Below, one piece after another: positions 1-6,732 of a stretch of DNA of 11,867 bases. Under the pieces are notes generated by a model, which was given only the letters and a program-made list of their open reading frames with translations, ran no database searches and was not told the DNA's origin. Numbering within the stretch: the first letter of the stretch is position 1; the number at the start of each line of letters is the position of its first letter. The DNA is taken from assembly GCA_003542015.1 (NCBI GenBank), contig DPLL01000129.1:4781-16647 (forward strand). Direction: 5' to 3'. The position numbers and the translations under genes were made by a program. The stretch is from Microcoleaceae cyanobacterium UBA9251. GTDB lineage: Bacteria > Cyanobacteriota > Cyanobacteriia > Cyanobacteriales > Microcoleaceae.

Positions 1-791
1 TCGCCCGATCGCAAATAACTCACTGCCCCGTTATCAACATTTTCGCAAACAATTTGACCACCGGCTAATTGAAACCGCATAGCCAAGGGTGAAACATTAG
101 GAATACAGATAATAGACAAATTTTCATCGCTGCCAAAAGTCACAGGTTCCGCACCAATAGTCAGAGTGCGATTTGTGCCGGTATCGGAACTAATTACTAG
201 CCAAGCTTTGTTGAACAAAGTTTCAGCTACAACTAGCATAATGCCAATCCAAAAACCGATCGCCCCACAGCCAGCTAAACGGCCCACAGTACCCGATAAA
301 GTATAAGCGAACAAAATAAACAAACATCCGCCCAACACGCCTCCAACACCGCCTCCGCCCGCGCCGCGCAGCATTCCTAAATTGGGAATCCGTTTGGAAA
401 GTGTCAATCCTAACAAACTTCCAGCAATTCCCCAACAAACTACTCGCAATAATTCATTCGGGCCAATGCCGCTGTAAATGCCTTCTGCGATCGCCCCAGA
501 AACTGCCCCGGCGATTAAACCAAACAATCCGCCATTTTTCAAAGCCAGTTTAATTTGAGGCTTGCCTTTGATATAGTAGTAATAGCCGAACATAATCGCC
601 GTAGCAATTCCACCGCCTACCAATCCAAACCAGCGAGCCGTAGTCAATACACTATCAAAAAAAGATTCCGAATCTGCGACTCGATCGAACTGCATGAAAG
701 GTTCGGTGATTAAATTGCCCACGAAACCGCCGACGGCACCGCTAACACCGAACTGCAAAGCTTTTTTAAGGGCTGATAGATTTCTTTTCAA
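1..791 (-). CDS. Partial glycine-rich multi-pass membrane protein with FHA-like C-terminal region
   Basis: Minus-strand reading frame of 263 codons that runs off the left edge, so its C-terminus is missing. No ATG lies near the start: the frame is closed by a stop at 812-810, and the first usable start is TTG at 791-789, with AGG (800-798) six bases upstream as a ribosome site. Residues 11-30, 52-73, 86-106, 114-131, 145-166 and 170-192 are hydrophobic and rich in Gly and Ala (for example GAGGGGVGGVLGG, 143-155), suggesting about six closely packed membrane segments of glycine-zipper type. From residue 197 the character changes to alternating beta strands (LTIGAEPVTFGSDENL, 210-225), resembling a forkhead-associated fold, but the usual Ser/His pocket residues are not obvious. 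It is divergent from apcA and separated from it by 661 bases. I do not recognise a named family; a membrane-anchored phosphopeptide or partner-binding protein is a guess. Confidence 0.72.
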   Translation of the reverse strand, partial: MKRNLSALKKALQFGVSGAVGGFVGNLITEPFMQFDRVADSESFFDSVLTTARWFGLVGGGIATAIMFGYYYYIKGKPQIKLALKNGGLFGLIAGAVSGAIAEGIYSGIGPNELLRVVCWGIAGSLLGLTLSKRIPNLGMLRGAGGGGVGGVLGGCLFILFAYTLSGTVGRLAGCGAIGFWIGIMLVVAETLFNKAWLVISSDTGTNRTLTIGAEPVTFGSDENLSIICIPNVSPLAMRFQLAGGQIVCENVDNGAVSYLRSG

Positions 792-1452
792 AGTGCACCT
801 GGTTAAAAATTACAGCGAAATTTGACTACAAGCTCGAAAGTCGGCATTTCCGATCGCACCTGAGCCCTCACCTCCGGCGATTTCCCTCCCCTGTGAAGGG
901 CAAATTTTTGAACCCCAACCACCGCCCGCCACAAAATCACAGAGCATTTATCGGCTGCATTCCTTACTGTGAGATAATCATAACGTTTTTGTCAACGTAA
1001 TTTTTCCACCCAAAAATGAAAAAGAATATTACAAACTGTTACAGCATTACTCAGAATGTGAACATAATGCCTCAAAATACTTGCCAGAGGTAGTTGCGTC
1101 AAAAGAGCGATCTCGCCCGCAACGACAGTCTCTCGATCGCCACCTAACTGATCTGCTGCAATCTCGATCGCAGATATTGCAGATTTAGAGATAGCAACAG
1201 TCATGATGTGTGGTATTGTAAGCGACAGGCAAAGTGCAGCCAACACTCGTAGCACCGGCGTCTAAACCAGCGCCGTCAAACGCCGAAGGCCGCCACCCCC
1301 AACAACTTCAACAGTTGCTGGTAAGGTTGATGTCCAACCAAAAGCGTCAAAGCTCCTGCCGCAAGCGAGAGGTACGGGATGCAAGCGCCCACCACCGCTC
1401 GGCTGAGCGCGGAGCAGTTCCCATAGCAAAATATCCAGCGGGTACACACAAG
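792..1452 (+). promoter_or_regulatory. Divergent intergenic region: apcA promoter and long leader
   Basis: 661 bases without a convincing gene. The left part (about 800-1200) is AT-rich and should hold the promoter of the apc operon and that of the divergent membrane-protein gene. I could not pick a -10/-35 pair with confidence. The right part (about 1211-1452) is clearly more GC-rich, lacks stop codons in the apcA frame from 1234 on, and contains several hairpins listed separately. Long untranslated leaders are known for phycobiliprotein operons in cyanobacteria; that this is one is inference from the position of the true ApcA start at 1453. Confidence 0.5.
1299..1409 (+). other. Cluster of hairpins in the apcA leader
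   Basis: Three inverted repeats lie close together upstream of apcA. At 1299-1307/1313-1321 a 9-base stem (one A-C mismatch) closes a 5-base loop. At 1325-1329/1335-1339 GGTTG pairs with CAACC around five bases. At 1396-1400/1405-1409 CGCTC pairs with GAGCG around a four-base loop. None is followed by a T run, so they are not intrinsic terminators; mRNA stability or translation control is possible but unproven. Confidence 0.4.
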
Positions 1453-1938
1453 ATGAGTATCGTCACCAAGTCAATCGTCAACGCAGACGCTGAAGCTCGT
1501 TACCTGAGCCCAGGCGAATTAGACCGGATCAAAAGCTTCGTCACCTCTGGTGAACGCCGCGTCCGCATCGCCCAAATTTTGAGCGAATCCCGCGAACGTA
1601 TCGTCAAGCAAGCAGGCGACCAACTTTTCCAAAAACGCCCTGATGTCGTTTCCCCCGGCGGCAACGCTTATGGCGAAGAAATGACCGCAACTTGCTTGCG
1701 CGACTTGGACTACTACCTGCGCTTGATCACCTACGGAATCGTAGCTGGCGACATTACTCCGATCGAAGAAATCGGTATTGTTGGCGTCCGCGAAATGTAC
1801 AAATCCCTGGGCACCCCGATTGAAGCCGTCGCCGAAGGCGTTCGCGCCATGAAAAATGCAGCGAGCTCGCTGCTTTCTGGAGAAGATGCTTCCGAAGCTT
1901 CCTCTTACTTCGACTACGTTATCGGTGCGATGCAGTAA
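1453..1938 (+). CDS. apcA: Allophycocyanin alpha subunit
   Basis: ApcA pairs with ApcB into the alpha-beta monomers that stack as trimers in the phycobilisome core, receive excitation energy from phycocyanin and pass it on to the terminal emitters and the photosystems. The ATG at 1453 gives 161 residues, the usual family length, beginning MSIVTKSIVNADAEARYLSP. The open frame continues upstream to 1234, but that extension has no phycobiliprotein character. The bilin-binding cysteine is Cys81 in the motif TCLRDLDYYLR, and PGGNAY (68-73) is the conserved loop before it. The ribosome site is weak (only ACAAG next to the ATG), so translation may depend on the structured leader. It is first in the apcABC operon, 155 bases before apcB. 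apcE, which precedes apcA in some cyanobacteria, is not here. Confidence 0.97.
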   Translation: MSIVTKSIVNADAEARYLSPGELDRIKSFVTSGERRVRIAQILSESRERIVKQAGDQLFQKRPDVVSPGGNAYGEEMTATCLRDLDYYLRLITYGIVAGDITPIEEIGIVGVREMYKSLGTPIEAVAEGVRAMKNAASSLLSGEDASEASSYFDYVIGAMQ

Positions 1939-1940
1939 AG

Positions 1941-2044
1941 ATTTTAGATTTTAGATTTGAGATTGTGAGTTACCAGCAACCAGCCAAAAGCTTTTGCAGA
2001 TAACAACCCACCGATCAATCCCAAATCCCAAATCCCAAATCCCA
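1941..2044 (+). repeat. Heptamer repeats in the apcA-apcB spacer
   Basis: Two short period-7 tracts sit in the 155-base spacer. ATTTTAG occurs at 1941-1947 and 1948-1954, followed by the degenerate copy ATTTGAG. AATCCCA then occurs four times without interruption at 2017-2044. They resemble the short tandemly repeated repetitive (STRR) sequences of filamentous cyanobacteria. The two tracts are partly complementary (GATT-rich against AATC-rich), so pairing in the transcript is possible. Confidence 0.8.
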
Positions 2045-2093
2045 GCTACAAAATTGGACTGAACTCAGCCACTTTCTAGGAAACAAGACAATC

Positions 2094-2579
2094 ATGCAAG
2101 ACGCAATTACCGCTGTTATCAATTCCTCTGACGTCCAAGGTAAGTACCTGGACATCAGCGCTCTAGACAAGCTCAAGAACTACTTCGCTTCTGGTGAACT
2201 GCGCGTCCGCGCCGCTACAGCCATCAGCGCCAATGCAGCCACAATCGTCAAAGAAGCAGTTGCTAAGTCTCTGTTGTACTCTGACGTAACTCGTCCCGGC
2301 GGCAATATGTACACCACTCGCCGTTATGCAGCTTGCATCCGCGACTTGGACTACTACCTCCGCTACGCCACCTACGCTATGTTGGCTGGCGACCCTTCCA
2401 TCCTGGATGAGCGCGTGCTCAACGGTTTGAAAGAAACCTACAACTCCTTGGGCGTGCCCATCGGTTCTACCGTACAAGCCATCCAAGCAATGAAAGAAGT
2501 CACCGCTGGTCTAGTTGGTTCTGACGCTGGTAAAGAAATGGGCGTCTATTTCGACTACATCTGCTCTGGCTTGAGCTAA
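2094..2579 (+). CDS. apcB: Allophycocyanin beta subunit
   Basis: Partner of ApcA in the core trimers of the phycobilisome, located on the cytoplasmic face of the thylakoid. It has 161 residues, the typical length. The bilin attachment site is Cys81 in AACIRDLDYYLR, and Asn71 in RPGGNMY is at the position of the gamma-N-methylated asparagine of beta phycobiliproteins (CpcM target, family knowledge). Its similarity to ApcA is visible along the whole length, for example LxxLKNYFASGELRVR against LDRIKSFVTSGERRVR. The start ATG has AGGA 12 bases upstream (2078-2081), which is rather far. Codons are strongly biased towards C-ending forms, as expected for a very highly expressed gene. It is followed by a 333-base spacer before apcC. 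Confidence 0.97.
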   Translation: MQDAITAVINSSDVQGKYLDISALDKLKNYFASGELRVRAATAISANAATIVKEAVAKSLLYSDVTRPGGNMYTTRRYAACIRDLDYYLRYATYAMLAGDPSILDERVLNGLKETYNSLGVPIGSTVQAIQAMKEVTAGLVGSDAGKEMGVYFDYICSGLS

Positions 2580-2612
2580 CACGAAGGAAGAAGGAAGTTC
2601 GGCAACGGATTC

Positions 2613-2648
2613 TGTAACGGATGTAACGGATGTAACGGATGTAACAGA
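2613..2648 (+). repeat. Tandem 9-base repeat downstream of apcB
   Basis: TGTAACGGA is repeated at 2613-2621, 2622-2630 and 2631-2639, with a fourth copy carrying one change (TGTAACAGA) at 2640-2648. A degenerate copy (GGCAACGGA) lies just before, at 2601-2609. The period of nine differs from the period of seven seen in the other arrays of the window. Confidence 0.85.
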
Positions 2649-2654
2649 TTTCAG

Positions 2655-2670
2655 TCCGATGGAAGTCGGA
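2655..2670 (+). other. Small hairpin with GGAA tetraloop, apcB-apcC spacer
   Basis: TCCGAT (2655-2660) pairs with GTCGGA (2665-2670), including one G-U pair, around the loop GGAA, a GNRA-type tetraloop. No T run follows directly. It could be an mRNA stabiliser or processing mark between apcAB and apcC; this is inference. Confidence 0.4.
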
Positions 2671-2698
2671 AGAAGGAATAAGATTTATTTCTTGCCTT

Positions 2699-2747
2699 TT
2701 TTAACTTTTAACTGTAAACCTTTAACTTTGGACTTGTTACCTTTAGC
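2699..2747 (+). repeat. Degenerate heptamer run in the apcB-apcC spacer
   Basis: Seven consecutive heptamers, nearly all ending in AC: TTTTAAC twice, then TGTAAAC, CTTTAAC, TTTGGAC, TTGTTAC and CTTTAGC. The register is unbroken over 49 bases. Together with the 9-base repeat and the hairpins, it accounts for most of the 333-base gap (2580-2912), in which I see no gene. Confidence 0.7.
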
Positions 2748-2886
2748 TTTGAAAGAGGTCAGGGAAGTTATGAGTGATTGCTAGACTGTCAAAGGCCGAT
2801 CGAGATAACCCGATGAGTTTTAACAAGCTAGTTCTGATTCTTAACTCCCTGTCTTCAATTTTTTAAAGATCCATCTAAAAATCTGT

Positions 2887-2909
2887 AAACCTACTTCAGG
2901 AGGTAGTTT
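2887..2909 (+). promoter_or_regulatory. Shine-Dalgarno site of apcC displayed in a hairpin loop
   Basis: A perfect AGGAGG (2898-2903) lies nine bases before the apcC ATG. The flanks AAACCTAC (2887-2894) and GTAGTTT (2903-2909) pair over seven base pairs with one bulged C, leaving most of the ribosome site in the loop. This is by far the strongest ribosome site in the operon. Confidence 0.6.
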
Positions 2910-2912
2910 CCC

Positions 2913-3116
2913 ATGAGAATGTTTAAAGTGACTGCTTGCGTCCCCAGTCAAACTCGCATCCGCACTCAGCGCGAATTGCAAAATACCTATTTTACCAAGT
3001 TGGTTCCCTACGATAACTGGTTCCGGGAACAACAAAGAATTATGAAAATGGGCGGCAAAATTATTAAAGTTCAATTGGCTACTGGGAAAGCCGGAGCTAA
3101 TACTGGTCTACTTTAA
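2913..3116 (+). CDS. apcC: Phycobilisome 7.8 kDa core linker polypeptide
   Basis: ApcC is the small linker that sits inside the outer trimers of each allophycocyanin core cylinder and stabilises them. The 67 residues match the usual family length. The sequence is basic (MRMFKVTACVPSQTRIRTQR at the start) and ends with the family-typical KAGANTGLL tail. The domain is of the CpcD/ApcC type. The start is fixed by the AGGAGG site directly upstream. It is third in the apc operon and is followed at once by an intrinsic terminator, so the operon ends here. Confidence 0.96.
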   Translation: MRMFKVTACVPSQTRIRTQRELQNTYFTKLVPYDNWFREQQRIMKMGGKIIKVQLATGKAGANTGLL

Positions 3117-3143
3117 GATCCGAGGATGGATTGATGTAGGGGT

Positions 3144-3169
3144 AAGAGGTCGCGATTGACCTCTTTTTT
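3144..3169 (+). terminator. Intrinsic terminator of the apcABC operon
   Basis: AAGAGGTC (3144-3151) and GACCTCTT (3158-3165) form a perfect 8-base-pair stem with a six-base loop, continued by a T run to 3169. It stands 27 bases after the apcC stop. On the opposite strand the stem lacks a good T run, so it is mainly a plus-strand terminator. Confidence 0.93.
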
Positions 3170-3214
3170 GTTGTTATAGCAGATGTTGAAGGAAGAATGT
3201 CCAGCGTTGTTGAT

Positions 3215-4012
3215 CTAATCCGTGTTCAGGAGATGGCTCTCTGGTTTCTTCTTTCTTCGAGCACACTTAGGACATCCACTAGCTCCTCTATTCCAACTTG
3301 TAGTAATATCATTTGGTCTTTTCTGCCATGAATGTCCATCAATTGGGCATTTAAACCAAGGAGATAGAAGTGTTGAGCCAGCACCTACTTCTTCAGGACT
3401 GAGAGCTGCGTTTTTCTCATAGTCCCACAATTCTGCAACAGGTTCTGGATAGAGTGCAATTATGCTTTTGGCTAACTGTTGTTGCCTCTTTTTCTCTTCT
3501 TGTTCTTTTTGAGCTTGGGCTTTTGCTTGTTTTTTTTCGATCAAATACTCATGAAAGGCAGGATTAAAATCTAGAAGTTGACGCACTCTCTCCCTAGTTA
3601 TCTGATACTGATTTCCAATTTCTCGATAGGACAAGCCTTGCTTGTATAGTTCGAGCATTTCATTACTCTTGGCTAGCTTTGCATTGCTTAGCTCCTGACG
3701 TGTTGATTGCTTATTATGCTTCTCTTGTAGATGGGACGCTACTTTTTGTAGATATTCCGCTACTTTTTGCCCTAGATGATTAAGGTGTATTTCATTGTTT
3801 TGCTTTTCGGTTAAACCTTTCTCCTCAAGAGTGCTAAGAGCTTTTAAATTTATTGTGTAGACGTTATTTGTGGCATACTCCACTAAATTTTTAGGTGGCT
3901 CGGACAGTATCCATATTCCCTGATCGATTCGTAGTGGATACTGACGCAGTAAATCAAGAAGCTGAATCTCTCTATTATTCAGTTTTTCTGACAAGATGTG
4001 AATATCTGACAT
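3215..4012 (-). CDS. Orphan winged-helix / HTH / zinc-ribbon protein
   Basis: Predicted 265-residue protein, not recognised as a named gene. Residues 12-90 look like a winged helix: LKALSTLEEKGL (56-67), then a short hairpin, then IHLNHLGQKVAEYL, as in MarR-like folds. Residues 117-147 form a second helix-turn-helix like sigma factor region 4 (YREIGNQY, RERVRQLL). Residues 155-182 are a charged Lys/Gln/Glu helix, probably coiled coil. Residues 192-250 match the treble-clef zinc-ribbon domain of the DUF4379 type: ELWDYEKN, then Cys222, His227, Cys247 and Cys250 as likely zinc ligands. Together these suggest a DNA-binding protein. The zinc-ribbon domain is often found in phage- or nuclease-associated proteins (family knowledge), but no nuclease motif is visible here. 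It faces the apc terminator convergently and is divergent from ftsW. It is more AT-rich than its neighbours, which may indicate transfer. Confidence 0.78.
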   Translation of the reverse strand: MSDIHILSEKLNNREIQLLDLLRQYPLRIDQGIWILSEPPKNLVEYATNNVYTINLKALSTLEEKGLTEKQNNEIHLNHLGQKVAEYLQKVASHLQEKHNKQSTRQELSNAKLAKSNEMLELYKQGLSYREIGNQYQITRERVRQLLDFNPAFHEYLIEKKQAKAQAQKEQEEKKRQQQLAKSIIALYPEPVAELWDYEKNAALSPEEVGAGSTLLSPWFKCPIDGHSWQKRPNDITTSWNRGASGCPKCARRKKKPESHLLNTD

Positions 4013-4241
4013 ATTGCACTTGTGAACGCTAATTCACAGTTTAACTTGTCTGAAAAAAATGTGCGATCGTCTAACCTCGATTATTCACCAACCTGTGAAA
4101 TCAAGATTGTGGCTGCAACTCAAAAAACCGTCTGTTTTTTTGACAAATTGCCAGAGCAGAGATCGCAACCCTAGTCGCTCAGGATAACATAATTTCGTGG
4201 AGCGTGCGTAAGTCCTATTCTTCCTTCTTCTAGAAAATCCT

Positions 4242-5462
4242 ATGGCTGCTGACATTCGACGCTTGATTCCATTTTTAGACCCCACCGTATCTGAATGGGC
4301 TGCTGAGGCCCGCTGGCTGCGCTGGCTGACCTTCCTGTGGCTGTTTGTGGGGCTGACAGCTTTGTTCTCGGCTTCCTATCCGATCGCCAATTCAGAATTT
4401 GGAGATGGGCTTTATTATTTTAAACGACAGCTAATCGCAGTGGCGCTCGGGCTGGCGGGTTTTAACTTGATAGTTTACTCCCCCCTGCGCTACCTGTTCA
4501 AAACAGCTCAGTGGGGCGTGATCTTGCTGCTGGGATTGTTGTGGCTGACTTTAGCTCCGGGAGTGGGAACCACCATCAACGGGGCGACTCGCTGGATATC
4601 TCTGGGCCCAGTTCCGATTATTCAACCTTCGGAGTTGATTAAGCCGTTTTTCGTTCTCCAAAGTGCTCGCATTTTCGGCAACTGGCCCCGGTTGACGAAT
4701 AAAGTTCGGCTGACTTGGCTGGGCATTTTCGGTGCGATGCTGTTGGGAATTTTGTTACAGCCGAATTTGAGTACCACGGCTTTGTGCGGGATGACTTTGT
4801 GGTTGGTGGCTTTGGCGGCTAATTTACCTGCTTTGCAGTTGGGAGCAACGGCGATCGGGGGAATGCTGTTGGCGGTTTCAAGTATTAGTTTTCGGGAATA
4901 TCAGCGCCGCCGGATTATGTCTTTTCTGAATCCTTGGGCTGATCCTCTGCAAGATGGCTATCAGTTGGTTCAAAGTCTGCTGGCTGTGGGTTCGGGTGGC
5001 ATTTGGGGTGTTGGTTTTGGTATGTCGCAGCAAAAGTTATTTTACTTGCCGATTCAGTACAGCGATTTTATTTTTGCTGTGTTTGCTGAGGAGTTTGGTT
5101 TGGTGGGGGGTTTCTCGCTGTTGCTGATGTTGGCGGCTTACTCTACTGTGGCTTTGAGGGTGGCGATGAAGGCTCGGAATGTTGAGAGTCAGTTGGTGGC
5201 GATCGGGGCGATGGTGGTGCTGGTGGGACAGTCGCTGCTGAATATTGGGGTGGCGACGGGGGTTTTGCCGACTACGGGTTTGCCGCTGCCGTTTTTTAGT
5301 TATGGGGGTTCTTCGATGGTGGGGAGTTTTTTGTTGGCTGGGCTGCTGATTCGGGTGGCTAGGGAGAGTTCCGAGGCTGAGGTGGTTTCTCTGGATGGGC
5401 GCAGGAAACAGCCTGGAAAGCCTAAGTTGCGATCGAACAACAGCAATGCACAAAGTGAGTAA
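4242..5462 (+). CDS. ftsW: FtsW/RodA-type SEDS peptidoglycan glycosyltransferase
   Basis: Polytopic inner-membrane enzyme that polymerises lipid II into glycan strands together with a class B penicillin-binding protein, here most likely for septal growth. The 406 residues hold about ten hydrophobic segments. Signature motifs in order: NGATRWI (113-119), QPSELIKP (128-135), FLNPWADPLQDGYQ (228-241), YLPIQYSDFIFAVFAEE (268-284) with Asp275 at the position of the catalytic aspartate of SEDS proteins, and NIGVATGVLPTTGLPLPFFS (333-352) followed by YGGSS. The last is closer to FtsW than to RodA, but separating the two without an alignment is not certain. The C-terminal 40 residues are hydrophilic and basic, hence cytoplasmic. 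The ribosome site is poor. The gene stands alone and runs convergently into the Crp/Fnr gene, with a heptamer array in between. Confidence 0.93.
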   Translation: MAADIRRLIPFLDPTVSEWAAEARWLRWLTFLWLFVGLTALFSASYPIANSEFGDGLYYFKRQLIAVALGLAGFNLIVYSPLRYLFKTAQWGVILLLGLLWLTLAPGVGTTINGATRWISLGPVPIIQPSELIKPFFVLQSARIFGNWPRLTNKVRLTWLGIFGAMLLGILLQPNLSTTALCGMTLWLVALAANLPALQLGATAIGGMLLAVSSISFREYQRRRIMSFLNPWADPLQDGYQLVQSLLAVGSGGIWGVGFGMSQQKLFYLPIQYSDFIFAVFAEEFGLVGGFSLLLMLAAYSTVALRVAMKARNVESQLVAIGAMVVLVGQSLLNIGVATGVLPTTGLPLPFFSYGGSSMVGSFLLAGLLIRVARESSEAEVVSLDGRRKQPGKPKLRSNNSNAQSE

Positions 5463-5468
5463 TTTGTC

Positions 5469-5790
5469 AACTGTTAACTGTTGACTAATGACTAATGACT
5501 GTTGACTGATGACTGATGACTGATGACTGATGACTGATGACTGATGACTAATGACTAATGACTAATGACCAATGACTAATGACCAATTACGAATTACGAA
5601 TTACGAATTACGAATTCCCCATTCCCAATTACCTATTCCCAATTACCTATTCCCAATGACCAATGACTAATAACTAATGACCAATGACTAATGACCAATG
5701 ACTAATGACCAATAACTAATGACTAATAACTAATGACCAATAACTAATGACCAATAACTAATGACCAATAACTAATGACCAATAACTAAT
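5469..5790 (+). repeat. Array of 46 uninterrupted heptamers (STRR-like)
   Basis: The gap between ftsW and the Crp/Fnr gene is almost entirely period-7 DNA: 322 of 339 bases. From 5469 every seventh base starts a new unit without any insertion or deletion. Blocks in order: AACTGTT twice, GACTAAT twice, GACTGTT, GACTGAT six times (5504-5545), GACTAAT three times, GACCAAT/GACTAAT mixtures, TACGAAT four times (5588-5615), TCCCAAT alternating with TACCTAT (5623-5657), then GACCAAT, GACTAAT and AACTAAT mostly in alternation, giving 14-base higher-order units to 5790. The loose consensus is NACNAAT. No spacer sequences are present, so this is not a CRISPR array. Confidence 0.95.
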
Positions 5791-5801
5791 GACTGTGGTT
5801 T

Positions 5802-6458
5802 TTAGACTGCTTGAGGGTTGCAGCCAAACAAATCAGAGGAGTTGGCAAAAGTGTCTTTGTTGAGAATCAAATGACGGTCTTTGTCTCGACTAACTAACCC
5901 TTGCTGCTGCAATTTTCCCAGCATTCGCGTTACAGTCACGCGAGTAGTGCAAATAGCATTAGCAAGATCTTGATGTGTCAAGCGGATATTCAAGCGAGTT
6001 CCCTCAAGGACGGGCTGACCGAATTCTTGTTTCAACAATAATAGCATTTGGTTCAAGCGGTCTTCTACTCGGCGCTGTCCGGCGATCGCCAAAATTGCTT
6101 CCATTTGCCGCAGTCGCCTGCCCATTTGAGGCAGCAACTCGTGAGCAAATTGAGGAGAAGCTTCTATTTCCACCAGAGAATACCACATTAGGTAAACATC
6201 CGATGTCGCCGTAGCCCGGTAAGTCTGCAAGCTTGTCAACCACAAACCGAAACACATCGAAGGCCCCGCCCAACCTAAAAGTCCTTCTTCCCCGGTTGGA
6301 TAAAGCGTACTCAGTTGCACTAAACCTTGACAAACTCGCCAAAGGCCTTGAGACAGCAGAGGAATAGTTTCCCCTTTTGCATAAAAATGCAAGTTCCGAG
6401 TCGCTCCGGTGTTAGGCTGGATTTCTTCTGCTAAAAGTGCTTTGGAAGTTGGCAGCAT
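5802..6458 (-). CDS. Crp/Fnr-family transcription regulator, NtcA-like
   Basis: Predicted 218-residue DNA-binding regulator. Residues 22-100 form the beta-barrel effector domain (HFYAKGETI, then the VCQGLVQLSTLYPTGEEGLL core). Residues 104-145 are the long dimer helix. Residues 161-189 form the winged helix, with LTHQDLANAI and the recognition helix TRVTVTRMLGKL, very close to NtcA of cyanobacteria (STRVTVTRLLG, from memory). The FG pair (70-71) and the Arg115/Glu120 spacing in the dimer helix resemble positions that bind 2-oxoglutarate in NtcA, while much of the barrel is divergent. It is therefore probably a paralogue rather than NtcA itself; a GTA-N8-TAC type target is inference. The ribosome site upstream of the ATG at 6458 is weak. 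It is divergent from hslO (274-base gap) and convergent with ftsW. Confidence 0.88.
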   Translation of the reverse strand: MLPTSKALLAEEIQPNTGATRNLHFYAKGETIPLLSQGLWRVCQGLVQLSTLYPTGEEGLLGWAGPSMCFGLWLTSLQTYRATATSDVYLMWYSLVEIEASPQFAHELLPQMGRRLRQMEAILAIAGQRRVEDRLNQMLLLLKQEFGQPVLEGTRLNIRLTHQDLANAICTTRVTVTRMLGKLQQQGLVSRDKDRHLILNKDTFANSSDLFGCNPQAV

Positions 6459-6570
6459 ATCTGTTATTTCCAGCTAAAAAACAGTGGTTTGAGACCTATG
6501 GCTCTGACTCTAGCTCACGAAGGTAAAGGCTTGGTAATCGTCAGGTTAGGGAAAAGATAAGCTTTGCTAT

Positions 6571-6625
6571 GGGGAATGGGGAATAGGGAATGGGGAATTG
6601 GGGATTGGGATTGGGAATTGGGAAT
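6571..6625 (+). repeat. GGGGAAT/TGGGAAT heptamer tract upstream of hslO
   Basis: GGGGAAT twice, AGGGAAT, GGGGAAT, TGGGGAT, a six-base unit TGGGAT, then TGGGAAT twice. The single one-base deletion is the only break of register. The reverse complement, ATTCCCA, is the same motif type as in the apcA-apcB spacer and the middle of the large array. It lies between the divergent Crp/Fnr and hslO genes, so it is in a promoter-bearing region. Confidence 0.85.
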
Positions 6626-6732
6626 TGGCGGTCAAAACTTCCTTCTTCACTTCTGTTGTGCCTGCTGCGCCAACCTGAAGGAACTTCTAAAATGATTGAA
6701 GCAGTGATCAAAAGGCAAAAGTAAGGTTTTTC

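Noticed and set aside
992..1255. Minus-strand open frame of 87 codons upstream of apcA
   Set aside because: It overlaps the expected apcA promoter and leader, has no recognisable domain and no convincing ribosome site; composition explains it.
1234..1452. N-terminal extension of ApcA
   Set aside because: The family length of 161 residues and the conserved MSIVTKSIVNADAEARYLSP start fix the ATG at 1453; the extension has no similarity to phycobiliproteins.
4121..4142. A-run/T-run inverted repeat as a terminator
   Set aside because: It has a stem of almost only A-T pairs and lies upstream of two divergent genes, so there is no transcript for it to end.
5037..5453. Minus-strand 138-codon frame rich in His, Gln and Arg
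   Set aside because: It lies wholly inside ftsW and has the skewed composition of an antisense shadow.
5469..5790. CRISPR array
   Set aside because: Units are contiguous heptamers without unique spacers, and no cas genes are nearby.
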